Positions 1 to 7,237 of a stretch of DNA of 28,747 nucleotides are shown piece by piece. Below the pieces are notes generated by a model. The model was not told the DNA's origin, did not search any database, and saw only the letters and a program-made list of their open reading frames with translations. Numbering within the stretch: position 1 is the first letter of the stretch; each line of letters opens with the position of its first letter. This stretch comes from CAZVEV01 sp964625865 (GTDB lineage: Bacteria; Planctomycetota; Phycisphaerae; SM23-33), in contig CAZVEV010000046.1 in assembly GCA_964625865.1 (NCBI GenBank), forward strand, positions 1 through 28,747, given 5' to 3'. The translations under genes and the position numbers were made by a program.

Positions 1-347
1 TTTGCGCCGAACGTCACAAAACCCGTTCCGAGGACGCTGGTTTAAGGACTAGACAACGTCGTCGTTATGTATTCTCAACGAGAACGGCCGTCGCGTCATG
101 AGGCAGACGGTTCGTGGATGCTGGCCGAAGGTCATGGCCGAACGAATGACGTGACCCACAGAACGTGACCGGGCGTAAACCGGCCGGTCGTTTGACCGGT
201 GACGCGGCGAATGAGATGATACGGCCAGACATCAGGGAGCCAAGCCGATGACAAGACGATAGCGGGACAGACCTGCCGGACCCCGATCGAAGGGACTGAG
301 GCATCGCGACCTCGTTATGGTGACTGGGGCCGGCAACGTACTGATTC
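1..347. other. Gene-free stretch at window start
   Basis: I see no convincing gene here. Open frames exist on the minus strand (for example 65-373), but their translation has no recognisable motif, no ribosome binding site and an unusual composition. The stretch adjoins the RHS remnant at 420-566 and may be the decayed remainder of a larger RHS locus or an insertion next to it; that is a guess. Confidence 0.4.
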
Positions 348-419
348 TCATGGCACGCCTGACAAGCCGACACGGTCCAGACGGATGATGCCGAATAGAT
401 GTTTGGAAAAACCCCGCTG

Positions 420-566
420 ACGTCCCGTTACCGACTTGACACAGGCTTGCTCATAGATGTCCCCCGAATTCATTCTCTGGTCGCGATAGGCCCGGTGGAC
501 CTTCACCAGACGGTTCCACGCGTCGTAGGTGTAGGCGTGCTGGCCGTCGAACGTCATATTGGACAT
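420..566 (-). pseudogene. RHS/YD-repeat protein remnant
   Basis: On the minus strand the segment that begins near 566 encodes SNMTFDGQHAYTYDAWNRLV followed by KVHRAYRD. The YDAWNRLVKV pattern is the hallmark of RHS/YD repeats, which build the large beta-cocoon shells of secreted toxins and wall-associated proteins. Only about 25 to 30 residues are recognisable. A TAG stop lies in frame four codons before the first ATG, and after YRDQR the translation no longer looks like an RHS repeat. Full RHS proteins usually exceed 1000 residues, so this is a fragment, not a gene. No neighbouring piece of the same protein was found in the window. The identification rests on the motif alone but the motif is highly characteristic. 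Confidence 0.6.
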
Positions 567-786
567 GGAGTCAAGCTAAACGATTGGTAATACGTTATGG
601 AGGCGGGGTGCGGGGTGCTTTACGCTGTAAAGGTCGTCAAGGTCTTCGGCGAGGAGTTGTCGGGCGCTACAATGTTATGGCAGCGTGGGTTGTAGATCTC
701 TGGACCCTCCGGACGGCTGGGGCTTTACACCGTGAAGTGTAAAGCATGCCCCGGCGGGAGGCGAGAGGGACTTCATTGCGGATTTC

Positions 787-876
787 GGAATGCGGATTGC
801 GGATCCCGGTCTCCGGCGGGGAATCCACTGTTGGCCCTGAGTTCACGCTCGAAGGACAATCCGCGATCCGCATTCC
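787..876. repeat. Inverted repeat, 17-base arms
   Basis: Arms 787-803 (ggaatgcggattgcgga) and 860-876 are complementary at 16 of 17 positions and enclose 56 bases. The arm motif, tandem copies of a gcggatt/aatccgc unit, returns in direct orientation at 6747-6763 and 6788-6804, so this is a dispersed unit and not a one-off dyad. No coding role is apparent. Confidence 0.6.
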
Positions 877-993
877 GCCCTTCGTCAGGCTCAGGACAAG
901 CAGGATCCAAAGACAATCGTCCTCGGGCTTGCATGGGGGCGGCGGGGGTGGCATACTTGGGGGCGCGGCAACTCCGAAGACCTGAGACATATC

Positions 994-1000
994 GAGGAGG
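994..1000 (+). promoter_or_regulatory. Ribosome binding site for the epimerase-SUMF1 gene
   Basis: GAGGAGG lies six bases before the ATG at 1007 and fixes the start. It is one of the strongest Shine-Dalgarno sequences in the window. Confidence 0.7.
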
Positions 1001-1006
1001 CCTGCG

Positions 1007-2632
1007 ATGCGATTGACGCGGCGTGACGTGCTGGCGGGGACGGCTGGCGGGGTGGCGGGGGCGACGCTGTTGGGTGAGCTTCTGGCGGCGAAGGCCGCGG
1101 CGCCGGGCATTCGCCTGGGCGTGTGCGACTGGTCGCTGGGGCTGCGGGACACCAGGGCGCTCGACGCGGCCAGGCGGATCGGGCTTGACGGCGTGGAGAT
1201 CTCGCCGTCGAACGTGGCCAAGACGCTCTCCTATGTCGACGCGGAGGTCCGCAAGCAGTACAAGGCCAAGATGGCGGCCACGGGCCTGACGGTCTGCTCG
1301 CTGGCGACGACGCTGACGAACTCCTACCCCCTGGCCACCGACCCGCGCGCGCCGGGCTGGCTGACGCAGACAATCGACACCGCGGCGGTCCTCGGGGCCA
1401 AGGTGATCCTGCTGGCGTTTTTCGGCAAGGGCGACCTGCTGGAGGGCAAGGGCGGGGAAAAGGGCCCGCGGAAGTTTAACCGCAAGGCCGTCGACGCCGT
1501 GGTCGCGCGCCTGAAGGCCGCCGCGCCGCACGCCAAAGCCAAAGGCATTACCCTCGGCATCGAGAGCTGGATGTCGGGCAAGCAGCACCTCGAAGTCCTG
1601 GACGCGGTCGCCCACGACTCGGTCGGCGTCTACTACGACATCGCCAACTCCACGCGCAGCGGGTACGACGTCCCGGCCGAGATTCGCGAGTTGAAGGGCC
1701 GTATCTGCCAGCTCCACTTCAAGGACAACAAGGGCTCGTTCGACTCGGGCGATCCGAAGATGGGCCCGATCGTCGAGGCGGTCAAGGCCATCAACTACCG
1801 CGGCTGGATCGTCCTGGAGCGGGCGTTCGGGCGGGACCGGGAGGCGTACTTCAAGGGCAATGCGCGGTTCGTCCGCAAGGCGTTCGGCCTCAAGGCCCCG
1901 ACGGTCGACAAGCGTCCCGTCGCGGCGGGCGCCGTCACGAACTCGGTGGGCATGAAGCTGGTCCTCGCCAGGCCGGGCGAGTTTGTCATGGGCAGCGGCG
2001 CCACCGAAAAGGGGCGCCACGACGATGAGACGCCCCATCCGGTCCGGATCACGCGGGGCTTCCACATCGCGGCGGGCGAGGTCACGCAGGCGGTCTGGCA
2101 GGACGTGATGGGCTACAACCCCTCCAAGGTCAAGGGCGAGTCCCTGCCCGTCCATGGCGTTTCGTGGACCGAGGCCGTCGCGTTCTGCAAGAAGCTGTCG
2201 GCCAAGGAGGGCAAGACCTACCGCCTGCCGACCGAAGCCGAGTGGGAATACGCCTGCCGGGCCGGCTCGACCGGGGCGTTTGCCGGCTGCGGCGAGGCGG
2301 ACAAGATGGCGTGGCACATGGACAACAGCGGCGAACGCCCCCGCGAGGTGGGCACGCGTCAGCCGAACGCGTGGGGGATCTACGACATGCACGGCAACGC
2401 GATGGAGTGGACGGCCGACTGGTACGCGAGCGAATACGGCAAGGGACGGGCTGTCGATCCGACGGGGCCCGCCGAGGGCAAGCTGCGCGTGGCGCGTGGC
2501 GGGTCATGGCTGCACTTCCCGCGCGCCTGCCGGTCCGCCGCGCGGCTGCCCGTCCGCCCCGCGTCGGGACCGAGCAACATGAGCTTCCGCGTGGTGATGG
2601 AAGCGGCCGGCGGCAAGCAGAGCAAGGCATAG
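1007..2632 (+). CDS. TIM-barrel sugar epimerase/isomerase-like domain fused to SUMF1-like domain
   Basis: A 541-residue exported protein. Residues 1-30 form a Tat-like signal (RLTRRDVLAG). Residues 34-295 resemble the xylose isomerase-like TIM barrel of sugar-phosphate isomerases/epimerases, with the expected metal ligands visible: E186 (GIES), D211 (YYDIAN), H237 (LHFKD) and E271 (LERA). Residues 312-536 are a SUMF1/EgtB/PvdO-type domain (RLPTEAEWEYACRAG, GNAMEWTADW, RVARGGSW, FRVV). True formylglycine-generating enzymes carry two copper-binding cysteines after the GGS motif; here the first is His and only C508 remains, so sulfatase activation is unlikely. The domain may bind carbohydrate or have another role. 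The gene leads a plus-strand run with a Gfo/Idh/MocA oxidoreductase, fitting extracytoplasmic sugar processing. Substrate is unknown. Family calls are firm; the function is inferred. Confidence 0.88.
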   Translation: MRLTRRDVLAGTAGGVAGATLLGELLAAKAAAPGIRLGVCDWSLGLRDTRALDAARRIGLDGVEISPSNVAKTLSYVDAEVRKQYKAKMAATGLTVCSLATTLTNSYPLATDPRAPGWLTQTIDTAAVLGAKVILLAFFGKGDLLEGKGGEKGPRKFNRKAVDAVVARLKAAAPHAKAKGITLGIESWMSGKQHLEVLDAVAHDSVGVYYDIANSTRSGYDVPAEIRELKGRICQLHFKDNKGSFDSGDPKMGPIVEAVKAINYRGWIVLERAFGRDREAYFKGNARFVRKAFGLKAPTVDKRPVAAGAVTNSVGMKLVLARPGEFVMGSGATEKGRHDDETPHPVRITRGFHIAAGEVTQAVWQDVMGYNPSKVKGESLPVHGVSWTEAVAFCKKLSAKEGKTYRLPTEAEWEYACRAGSTGAFAGCGEADKMAWHMDNSGERPREVGTRQPNAWGIYDMHGNAMEWTADWYASEYGKGRAVDPTGPAEGKLRVARGGSWLHFPRACRSAARLPVRPASGPSNMSFRVVMEAAGGKQSKA

Positions 2633-2650
2633 AACTGAACAGAATCATAG

Positions 2651-2776
2651 TCTCGGGTGCCGTGGGCTGCTTGGGTGTCGTGGTTTGACGCGAAGCGGCA
2701 ACCACGATGCCCGGGTGGCGAGAGGATCGTGGTTGCCGCTTCGCGTCAAACCACGGCACCGGCGCCACACCCGAGA
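2651..2776. repeat. Nested inverted-pair element A
   Basis: The gap between the epimerase and the oxidoreductase is almost filled by a compound palindrome. Inner arms 2679-2708 and 2726-2755 are perfectly complementary over 30 bases around a 17-base loop. Outer arms TCTCGGGTG (2651-2659) and its complement (2768-2776) add nine pairs. Each 30-base arm can also fold alone, because it starts with CGTGGTT and contains AACCACG (2679-2685 with 2700-2706). Transcribed RNA could therefore form one long rod or two small hairpins. It could modulate expression of the downstream gene or be a REPIN-like mobile element. Confidence 0.9.
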
Positions 2777-2799
2777 CAAGGCACGGAAGGAGACAACTG

Positions 2800-4002
2800 A
2801 TGGCACCTGAAGCGCAGAACGGCGGCGTGCGGCGACGGACATTATTGGCCGGAGCGGCGGCGGCAACGGTGACCCTTGTCAAGCCCGGCCTGGTCCGAGG
2901 CGCCAAGGCCAACTCCGCCATCTCGCTCGGCCTGATCGGCTGCGGCGGGCGCGGAAAATGGATCGGCCAGTACTTCAAGAGGCACGGTGGATACAAGTGG
3001 GTCGCCTGCGCGGACTACTTCCCCGACCGGGCCCAGGGATTCGCCAAGGCCCACGGCATCCCGGCGGCCAATTGTCACGCGACCCTCTCGGGCTACAAGA
3101 AGCTGCTGGACGGCCCGTGCGACGCGGTGGTCATCAAGAACCCGCCGTTCTTCCACCCGCCCCACGCGGCGGCGGCCGTCGAGGCGGGAAAGCACGTCTA
3201 CCTCGCCAAGCCCGTCGCCGTCGACGTGCCCGGCAGCCTGACCATCGCCCAGGCCGGCAAGAAGGCCACGCAGAAGAAGCTCGTGTTCTTCGTGGATTTC
3301 CAGACGCGCGCCAACCCGATCTACCGCCAGGCGGCCAAGAAGGTCCTCAACGGCGAGATCGGTCGCCTGACCTGCGGGGAGGCCCACTACCACGCCGGGC
3401 GCCTGAACAAGAAGGGCGACACGGCCGGGCCCGAAGGCAGGCTGAGAAACTGGGTCTTCGACAAGGCGCTGTCCGGCGACATCATCGTCGAGCAGAACAT
3501 TCACGCGCTGGACGTGGCGTCGTGGCTGATCGACGCGGACCCGATCAAGGCCTTTGGCGCCGGCGGGCGGAAGGTCCGCGTGGACATCGGCGACTGCTGG
3601 GACCACTTCCTCGTGACGTACTTCTTCCCGAAGGACCTGCTTCTGGACTTCAGCTCCACGCAGTTCCTCCACGGCTTCAGCGACATCCAGTGCCGCATGT
3701 ACGGCTCCCGCGGCACGATTGACACGCATTACAGCGGCCCGGTGTGGATCAAGGGCGGCGCGCGGCTGGAAGGCGACACCCGCGGGCTGTACGGCTCCGG
3801 CGTGGTCAACAACGTCAAGGCCTTCCACACGTTCATCACGGAAGGCCACTGCGCCAACACGACCGTCGCCCCGTCGGTCCGGAGCAACCTGACGTGCATT
3901 CTCGGGCGCGAGGCGGCCTACGCCGGCGACGTCGTGACCTATGACAGCCTGGTGAAGTCAGCGACCAGGATCGACGGCAGACTCCAGGGCCTCAAGAGCT
4001 GA
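2800..4002 (+). CDS. Gfo/Idh/MocA family oxidoreductase, Tat-exported
   Basis: A 400-residue NAD(P)-dependent oxidoreductase of the Gfo/Idh/MocA family, which acts on sugars and cyclitols. The start at 2800 is chosen because GGAAGGAG lies seven bases upstream and because it places a Tat-like signal (VRRRTLLAG, residues 10-18) at the N terminus; an earlier ATG at 2707 falls inside the inverted repeat. The Rossmann motif GLIGCGGRG is at 44-52, the family lysine at 137 in YLAKPVAVD (usually EKP), and H235/D238 in NIHALDVASW are at the catalytic position. Many planctomycete paralogs are exported with a bound cofactor by Tat. It follows the epimerase-SUMF1 gene and is probably part of the same sugar pathway. 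The substrate cannot be read from the sequence. Confidence 0.9.
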   Translation: MAPEAQNGGVRRRTLLAGAAAATVTLVKPGLVRGAKANSAISLGLIGCGGRGKWIGQYFKRHGGYKWVACADYFPDRAQGFAKAHGIPAANCHATLSGYKKLLDGPCDAVVIKNPPFFHPPHAAAAVEAGKHVYLAKPVAVDVPGSLTIAQAGKKATQKKLVFFVDFQTRANPIYRQAAKKVLNGEIGRLTCGEAHYHAGRLNKKGDTAGPEGRLRNWVFDKALSGDIIVEQNIHALDVASWLIDADPIKAFGAGGRKVRVDIGDCWDHFLVTYFFPKDLLLDFSSTQFLHGFSDIQCRMYGSRGTIDTHYSGPVWIKGGARLEGDTRGLYGSGVVNNVKAFHTFITEGHCANTTVAPSVRSNLTCILGREAAYAGDVVTYDSLVKSATRIDGRLQGLKS

Positions 4003-4021
4003 TCGCCCCTCGACGCCGCCA

Positions 4022-4040
4022 GACTCGGCGCGACCGAGTC
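4022..4040 (+). terminator. Hairpin after the oxidoreductase gene
   Basis: GACTCGG (4022-4028) and CCGAGTC (4034-4040) form a perfect seven-pair stem with a five-base loop, 20 bases after the stop codon. No T tract follows, so this is a possible rather than a classical terminator. Confidence 0.35.
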
Positions 4041-4053
4041 CATGCGACGGACC

Positions 4054-4081
4054 TTGACATTTGTTCCCGTAAGCCCATACT
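4054..4081 (+). promoter_or_regulatory. Sigma70-like promoter for the first PQQ gene
   Basis: A consensus TTGACA (4054-4059) is followed after 16 bases by CATACT (4076-4081). Transcription would begin near 4088, some 77 bases before the ATG at 4165. This also argues against the upstream in-frame ATG at 4042. Confidence 0.55.
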
Positions 4082-4164
4082 TACAGGTCGGTCGCCCCGC
4101 CGGCGGGGCGCGTCGACGAACCGGTCAGGGGCCCCGCGGCCCTGACGCAATTGGAGAGTCCATC

Positions 4165-5370
4165 ATGACCCTGACGAAATCAGCCCACGCCCTGCTCATC
4201 GCCCTTACCGCCTGCGCGATGGTCGCACTGGCCCCGGCCGCCGACTGGCCGGTCTATCGCGGTCCCACGTATGACGGGATATCGGCCGAAACCGGCTGGT
4301 TCAAGGCCGGCGCGAGCCCCAAGGTCGTCTGGTCGGCGCGCGTGGGGGTGGGCTTCAGTTCGATGGCCGTCGCCAACGGGCGCGTCTACACCATGGGCCA
4401 ACTGACCAAGGACAGGGACACCGTCTCGTGTTTCGACGCGAAGACGGGCAAGAAGGAATGGGGCTTCACGTACGGCTGTCCGCGAAACCCGAAACTCTAC
4501 GAGGGCGGCCCCAACGCGACGCCCACCGTTGACGGCGATCGCGTGTATGTCGTGTCCAAGGTCGGACACGTCTTCTGCCTCGAAGCCGCCACGGGCAAGC
4601 AGGTCTGGGGCATCAAGCTGCAGTCCAAGATGCCCACCTGGGGGTTCTCCGGCTCGCCGGTAATCGTGGGCGACAAGGTCATCCTGAACGCCCACTCGGC
4701 CGGCGTGGCGCTGAACAAGACCACCGGGAAGATCGTCTGGAAGTCCGCCGGCGGCGCCGGCGGCTACGCCACCCCCGTGCCCTACACCAGCGGCGAAAAG
4801 ACCCTGGTCGTGCTCTTTACGTTCAAGAGCGTGGTGGCCGTCGATGCCGCCACCGGCAGGAAGGCCTGGGAGCACCCATGGCAGACCAAGTACAACGTCA
4901 ATGCCGGCGACCCGATCCTCATCGACGGCGCCAAGAAGGTCTTCATCTCCAGCGGGTACAACAAGGGCTGCACGATGCTCGAGATCTCCGGCGGCTCGGC
5001 CCGCGAGGTCTGGACCAACGCGAACATGAAGAACAAGCACACCTGCTCGGTCCTGTACAATGGCGCGATCTTCGGCTTCGACGAGAAGACGCTGGCCTGC
5101 ATCGACGCCAAGACGGGCAAGGCCCAGTGGTCCGACAGGTCTCTGGGCAGGGGCTCGGTGGCGCTGGCTGACGGCAAGCTGATCGTCCTGGGCGAACGCG
5201 GCCAGCTTGTGATCGCCGCCGCCACCGCCGACGGCTACAAGAAACTCGCCAGCGGACAGATTCTCAAGGGCAAGTGCTGGACCGCCCCGGTCCTGTCCGG
5301 CGGATACATCTACGCCCGCGACGCCACCAAGACCGGCGGCACACTGGTCTGCGTATCGGTGGGCAAGTGA
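4165..5370 (+). CDS. Secreted PQQ-like beta-propeller protein
   Basis: A 401-residue protein with a signal peptide (about residues 1-27, ending in the APAA region) followed by DWPVYRGP, the typical opening of planctomycete PQQ-binding-like (BamB-type) beta-propellers. Blade signatures of the form DAxTGKxxW recur (DAKTGKKEW, EAATGKQVW, NKTTGKIVW, DAATGRKAW, DAKTGKAQW). Such propellers may bind PQQ or serve as scaffolds; no dehydrogenase catalytic set is evident. The start is taken at 4165, where TTGGAGAG lies about six bases upstream, and not at the in-frame ATG at 4042, which lacks a signal sequence and precedes the promoter. Two further propeller genes occur in the window (9103-10365 and 13867-15186). 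Role unknown; the fold call is secure. Confidence 0.88.
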   Translation: MTLTKSAHALLIALTACAMVALAPAADWPVYRGPTYDGISAETGWFKAGASPKVVWSARVGVGFSSMAVANGRVYTMGQLTKDRDTVSCFDAKTGKKEWGFTYGCPRNPKLYEGGPNATPTVDGDRVYVVSKVGHVFCLEAATGKQVWGIKLQSKMPTWGFSGSPVIVGDKVILNAHSAGVALNKTTGKIVWKSAGGAGGYATPVPYTSGEKTLVVLFTFKSVVAVDAATGRKAWEHPWQTKYNVNAGDPILIDGAKKVFISSGYNKGCTMLEISGGSAREVWTNANMKNKHTCSVLYNGAIFGFDEKTLACIDAKTGKAQWSDRSLGRGSVALADGKLIVLGERGQLVIAAATADGYKKLASGQILKGKCWTAPVLSGGYIYARDATKTGGTLVCVSVGK

Positions 5371-5962
5371 TCCCGGGCGGAATTGTCCCCGACATCCAAA
5401 CAGAGGCCGACCGCCCTTTGGCCCGAAAGCCGCATCCCGCCCCCCGAGCGGTGGAGGTCTGCACTTTGCGCGTGTAAACCCCCGTCGGCTGCACGCCCCG
5501 CCAGAATGTAACCATCTTTACAGCAAGAGTGTGCAGCATTCCCGTCCCCGCGGGCCGACCTTGACGACCTTCACAGTGTGAACCTCCGTCAACTCCGTTG
5601 CACCACCAGGTTTCGATCTCTTGTTATTTTGACTCCAGCAAGGGATGCCCTCCTCTCTCGGCAACCTTGTCATTGCCAATACACTTGACTTCACAACACG
5701 AAGCCGTCGGCGTCCCAGGAATGGGTGGCTGTCCCGAATTAGCCCGGAGTGTGCGATTTTTCTCTTGCACAAACCGGCCGGGTGTGGTATGCTTTCTTGT
5801 GAAGGGTCATTGTCGGCCTGGAGAGTGACGCCGGGCGAGGGCATATGCGCGTGGGACCTCTCGCCTGAACGGTTGGTCGTGGAGCATGTCGCATGGCCGA
5901 GTAGTACGCAACGCGAATCGCCTGTTTCCGACGTTCCCACGTGTATGAGAAGGACCGGTGAG
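5371..5962. other. Intergenic stretch before the PEP-CTERM gene
   Basis: No gene is supported. On the minus strand 5557-5582 nearly repeats plus-strand 619-644 (23 of 26 bases). The promoter of the next gene lies at 5765-5793, and the remainder (about 5800-5962) would be its untranslated leader of roughly 160 bases. Open frames on both strands here lack motifs and ribosome binding sites. Confidence 0.5.
5765..5793 (+). promoter_or_regulatory. Sigma70-like promoter for the PEP-CTERM gene
   Basis: TTGCAC (5765-5770), a 17-base spacer and TATGCT (5788-5793), with TG one base before the -10 box (extended -10). The predicted start of transcription near 5800 leaves a leader of about 160 bases before the ATG at 5963. 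Confidence 0.6.
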
Positions 5963-6631
5963 ATGAAACGATTACACGCTATCCGGATGATTGTCGTTGT
6001 CGCAGGGGTGCTGTTTCTCCATTGCCCGGACGCATCGGCGGCCCCGATCATCCTCAACGGGAGTTTCGAAACCGACACGTTCACCAACGGCGGGGGTGGC
6101 ACGGTCGGCCAGAACTTCGCTATCACCAACTGGGCCGATAACGATATCAACGCCGTGGGCATCAACCCGTTTTGGAACACTCGCCCCACCAGCGCCGGCG
6201 GATCGCCCCACGCCGACAACGGCGCGATCCCCGATGGCGACCAGGTCGCGTTCCTTCGCGCCAGCGCCACGCTAAGCCAGCCGATCAGCGGCTTCGAGAT
6301 CGGCAAGATCTATCAGGTGTCCTACTACGAGAACAACCGCAGCGGCGCCTACGCCCCCGGCGGGCTCCAGGTGTTGCTCGACGCGACGGTCATCGTCGCC
6401 GACCACGCCACGCCGGCCGTCGGTGGATCAAACCCCTATCGTTTCATCACCAGCAGCCCGTTCACCGCCACCAACACAACGCACACCTTGATGTTCGAGT
6501 CGACCAGCGGCTTGGACAAATCCGTCCTGATCGACCACGTCACCATCGCCGAAATCCCCGAGCCGACAACCCTCGCCCTCCTGACCCTCACCCTGCCGAC
6601 CCTTCTGAAGCGGGGCCGCCGAAAGAAGTAG
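5963..6631 (+). CDS. PEP-CTERM sorting domain protein
   Basis: A 222-residue secreted protein. Residues 1-27 are a signal peptide. The mature part starts PIILNGSFETD, a pattern seen in jelly-roll, carbohydrate-binding-like PEP-CTERM proteins, and is rich in Asn, Thr and Gly. The C terminus has the tripartite sorting signal: PEP motif in EIPEPTTLAL, a short hydrophobic helix (ALLTLTLPTLL) and a basic tail (KRGRRKK). In the known system an exosortase cleaves at PEP during export to the surface or exopolysaccharide; no exosortase is in this window. The start is chosen because GAGAAGGA lies eight bases upstream; an in-frame ATG at 5945 is possible. It is a single-gene unit with its own promoter and a downstream hairpin. 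Function of the mature domain is unknown. Confidence 0.88.
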   Translation: MKRLHAIRMIVVVAGVLFLHCPDASAAPIILNGSFETDTFTNGGGGTVGQNFAITNWADNDINAVGINPFWNTRPTSAGGSPHADNGAIPDGDQVAFLRASATLSQPISGFEIGKIYQVSYYENNRSGAYAPGGLQVLLDATVIVADHATPAVGGSNPYRFITSSPFTATNTTHTLMFESTSGLDKSVLIDHVTIAEIPEPTTLALLTLTLPTLLKRGRRKK

Positions 6632-6659
6632 GCCGTTGCGTCCCGGCCGTAAGACGTAT

Positions 6660-6678
6660 CACGGGCACCGCGCCCGTG
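6660..6678 (+). terminator. Hairpin after the PEP-CTERM gene
   Basis: CACGGGC (6660-6666) pairs perfectly with GCCCGTG (6672-6678) across a five-base loop, 28 bases past the stop codon. There is no T tract, so termination is plausible but unproven. Confidence 0.4.
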
Positions 6679-6746
6679 TCTGAATGTCGCCCAAACGGGC
6701 TGTCTTCCCGAGTCTTCACGGGCCAGATCCCGACGTACCCCGATGT

Positions 6747-6804
6747 GCAATCCGCAATCGATCATCCCCCCGCGCCAGGAAAAATCCGCAATCCGCAATC
6801 AATC
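6747..6804 (+). repeat. Direct repeat of an aatccgc unit
   Basis: gcaatccgcaatcgatc (6747-6763) returns as gcaatccgcaatcaatc (6788-6804), one mismatch in 17. The same unit in inverted form makes the arms at 787-876. Confidence 0.6.
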
Positions 6805-7237
6805 GTCCCCCTGCCGTTTCCCCTGCCCTGTCCCGCCCGAGGAGTAGCCTGTCCCCTTTGTTCCCTATGGACGGGATGAGGCCGAATCAAGGCGGCAACG
6901 TGAATACACGATGTATAGTGCCCGGGGAGGTTTGCTGTAACGGATTGCTAATACATGTGTTGCATATAGACCAATAAGCGTCGAATCAGACGGTATCGTA
7001 TGATCACTGCGACGACGAAGAAAATGGGGCAGGCGAAGAAAAGGGGGCAGGACTCATTGATGGGGAATGGCGGCGTGGTTCAGAAAGGGCTGATTTCAGG
7101 TAACACCATCGTGCAACTGAGCAGGCCATCGCCGAAAAGGCTGACACTTGTCCGCTACCGGCTACCACGCCCGCGACTGTTCCCCTCCTCTGAACCACGC
7201 CGAAATAGCGAACCATCCAGCGCATTCTGTTATCCGG

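Larger units (their letters stand above)
567..1006. other. Intergenic stretch with small dyads and repeat debris
   Basis: No gene is supported. The stretch holds two small dyads built on the same letters: CTTTAC/GTAAAG (618-623 and 627-632, 3-base loop) and CTTTACAC/GTGTAAAG (723-730 and 737-744, 6-base loop). It also holds a 17-base inverted repeat with one mismatch (787-803 and 860-876) and, just after it, a stretch around 876-905 that reads like a common dispersed bacterial repeat (cttcgtcaggctcaggacaa). The last 15 bases carry the ribosome binding site of the next gene. Confidence 0.45.
6632..7237. other. Intergenic stretch with short direct repeats
   Basis: No gene is supported between the PEP-CTERM gene and the convergent sulfatase gene. 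Besides the hairpin at 6660-6678, a 17-base direct repeat with one mismatch sits at 6747-6763 and 6788-6804. About 6930-7010 is noticeably richer in A and T than its surroundings (ttgctaatacatgtgttgca), which could be an orphan promoter or horizontally acquired debris. An open frame at 7000-7299 runs into the sulfatase gene antisense and has no motifs. Confidence 0.4.

Noticed and set aside
773..2392. 539-codon minus-strand open frame
   Set aside because: Antisense to the epimerase-SUMF1 gene, which has recognisable domains and a strong ribosome site.
1007..2632. Sulfatase-activating enzyme for the sulfatase at 7238
   Set aside because: The SUMF1-like domain lacks one of the two cysteines needed, and it sits on an exported epimerase-like protein.
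2707..2799. Upstream start for the Gfo/Idh/MocA gene
   Set aside because: It would translate the inverted repeat and place the Tat motif internally.
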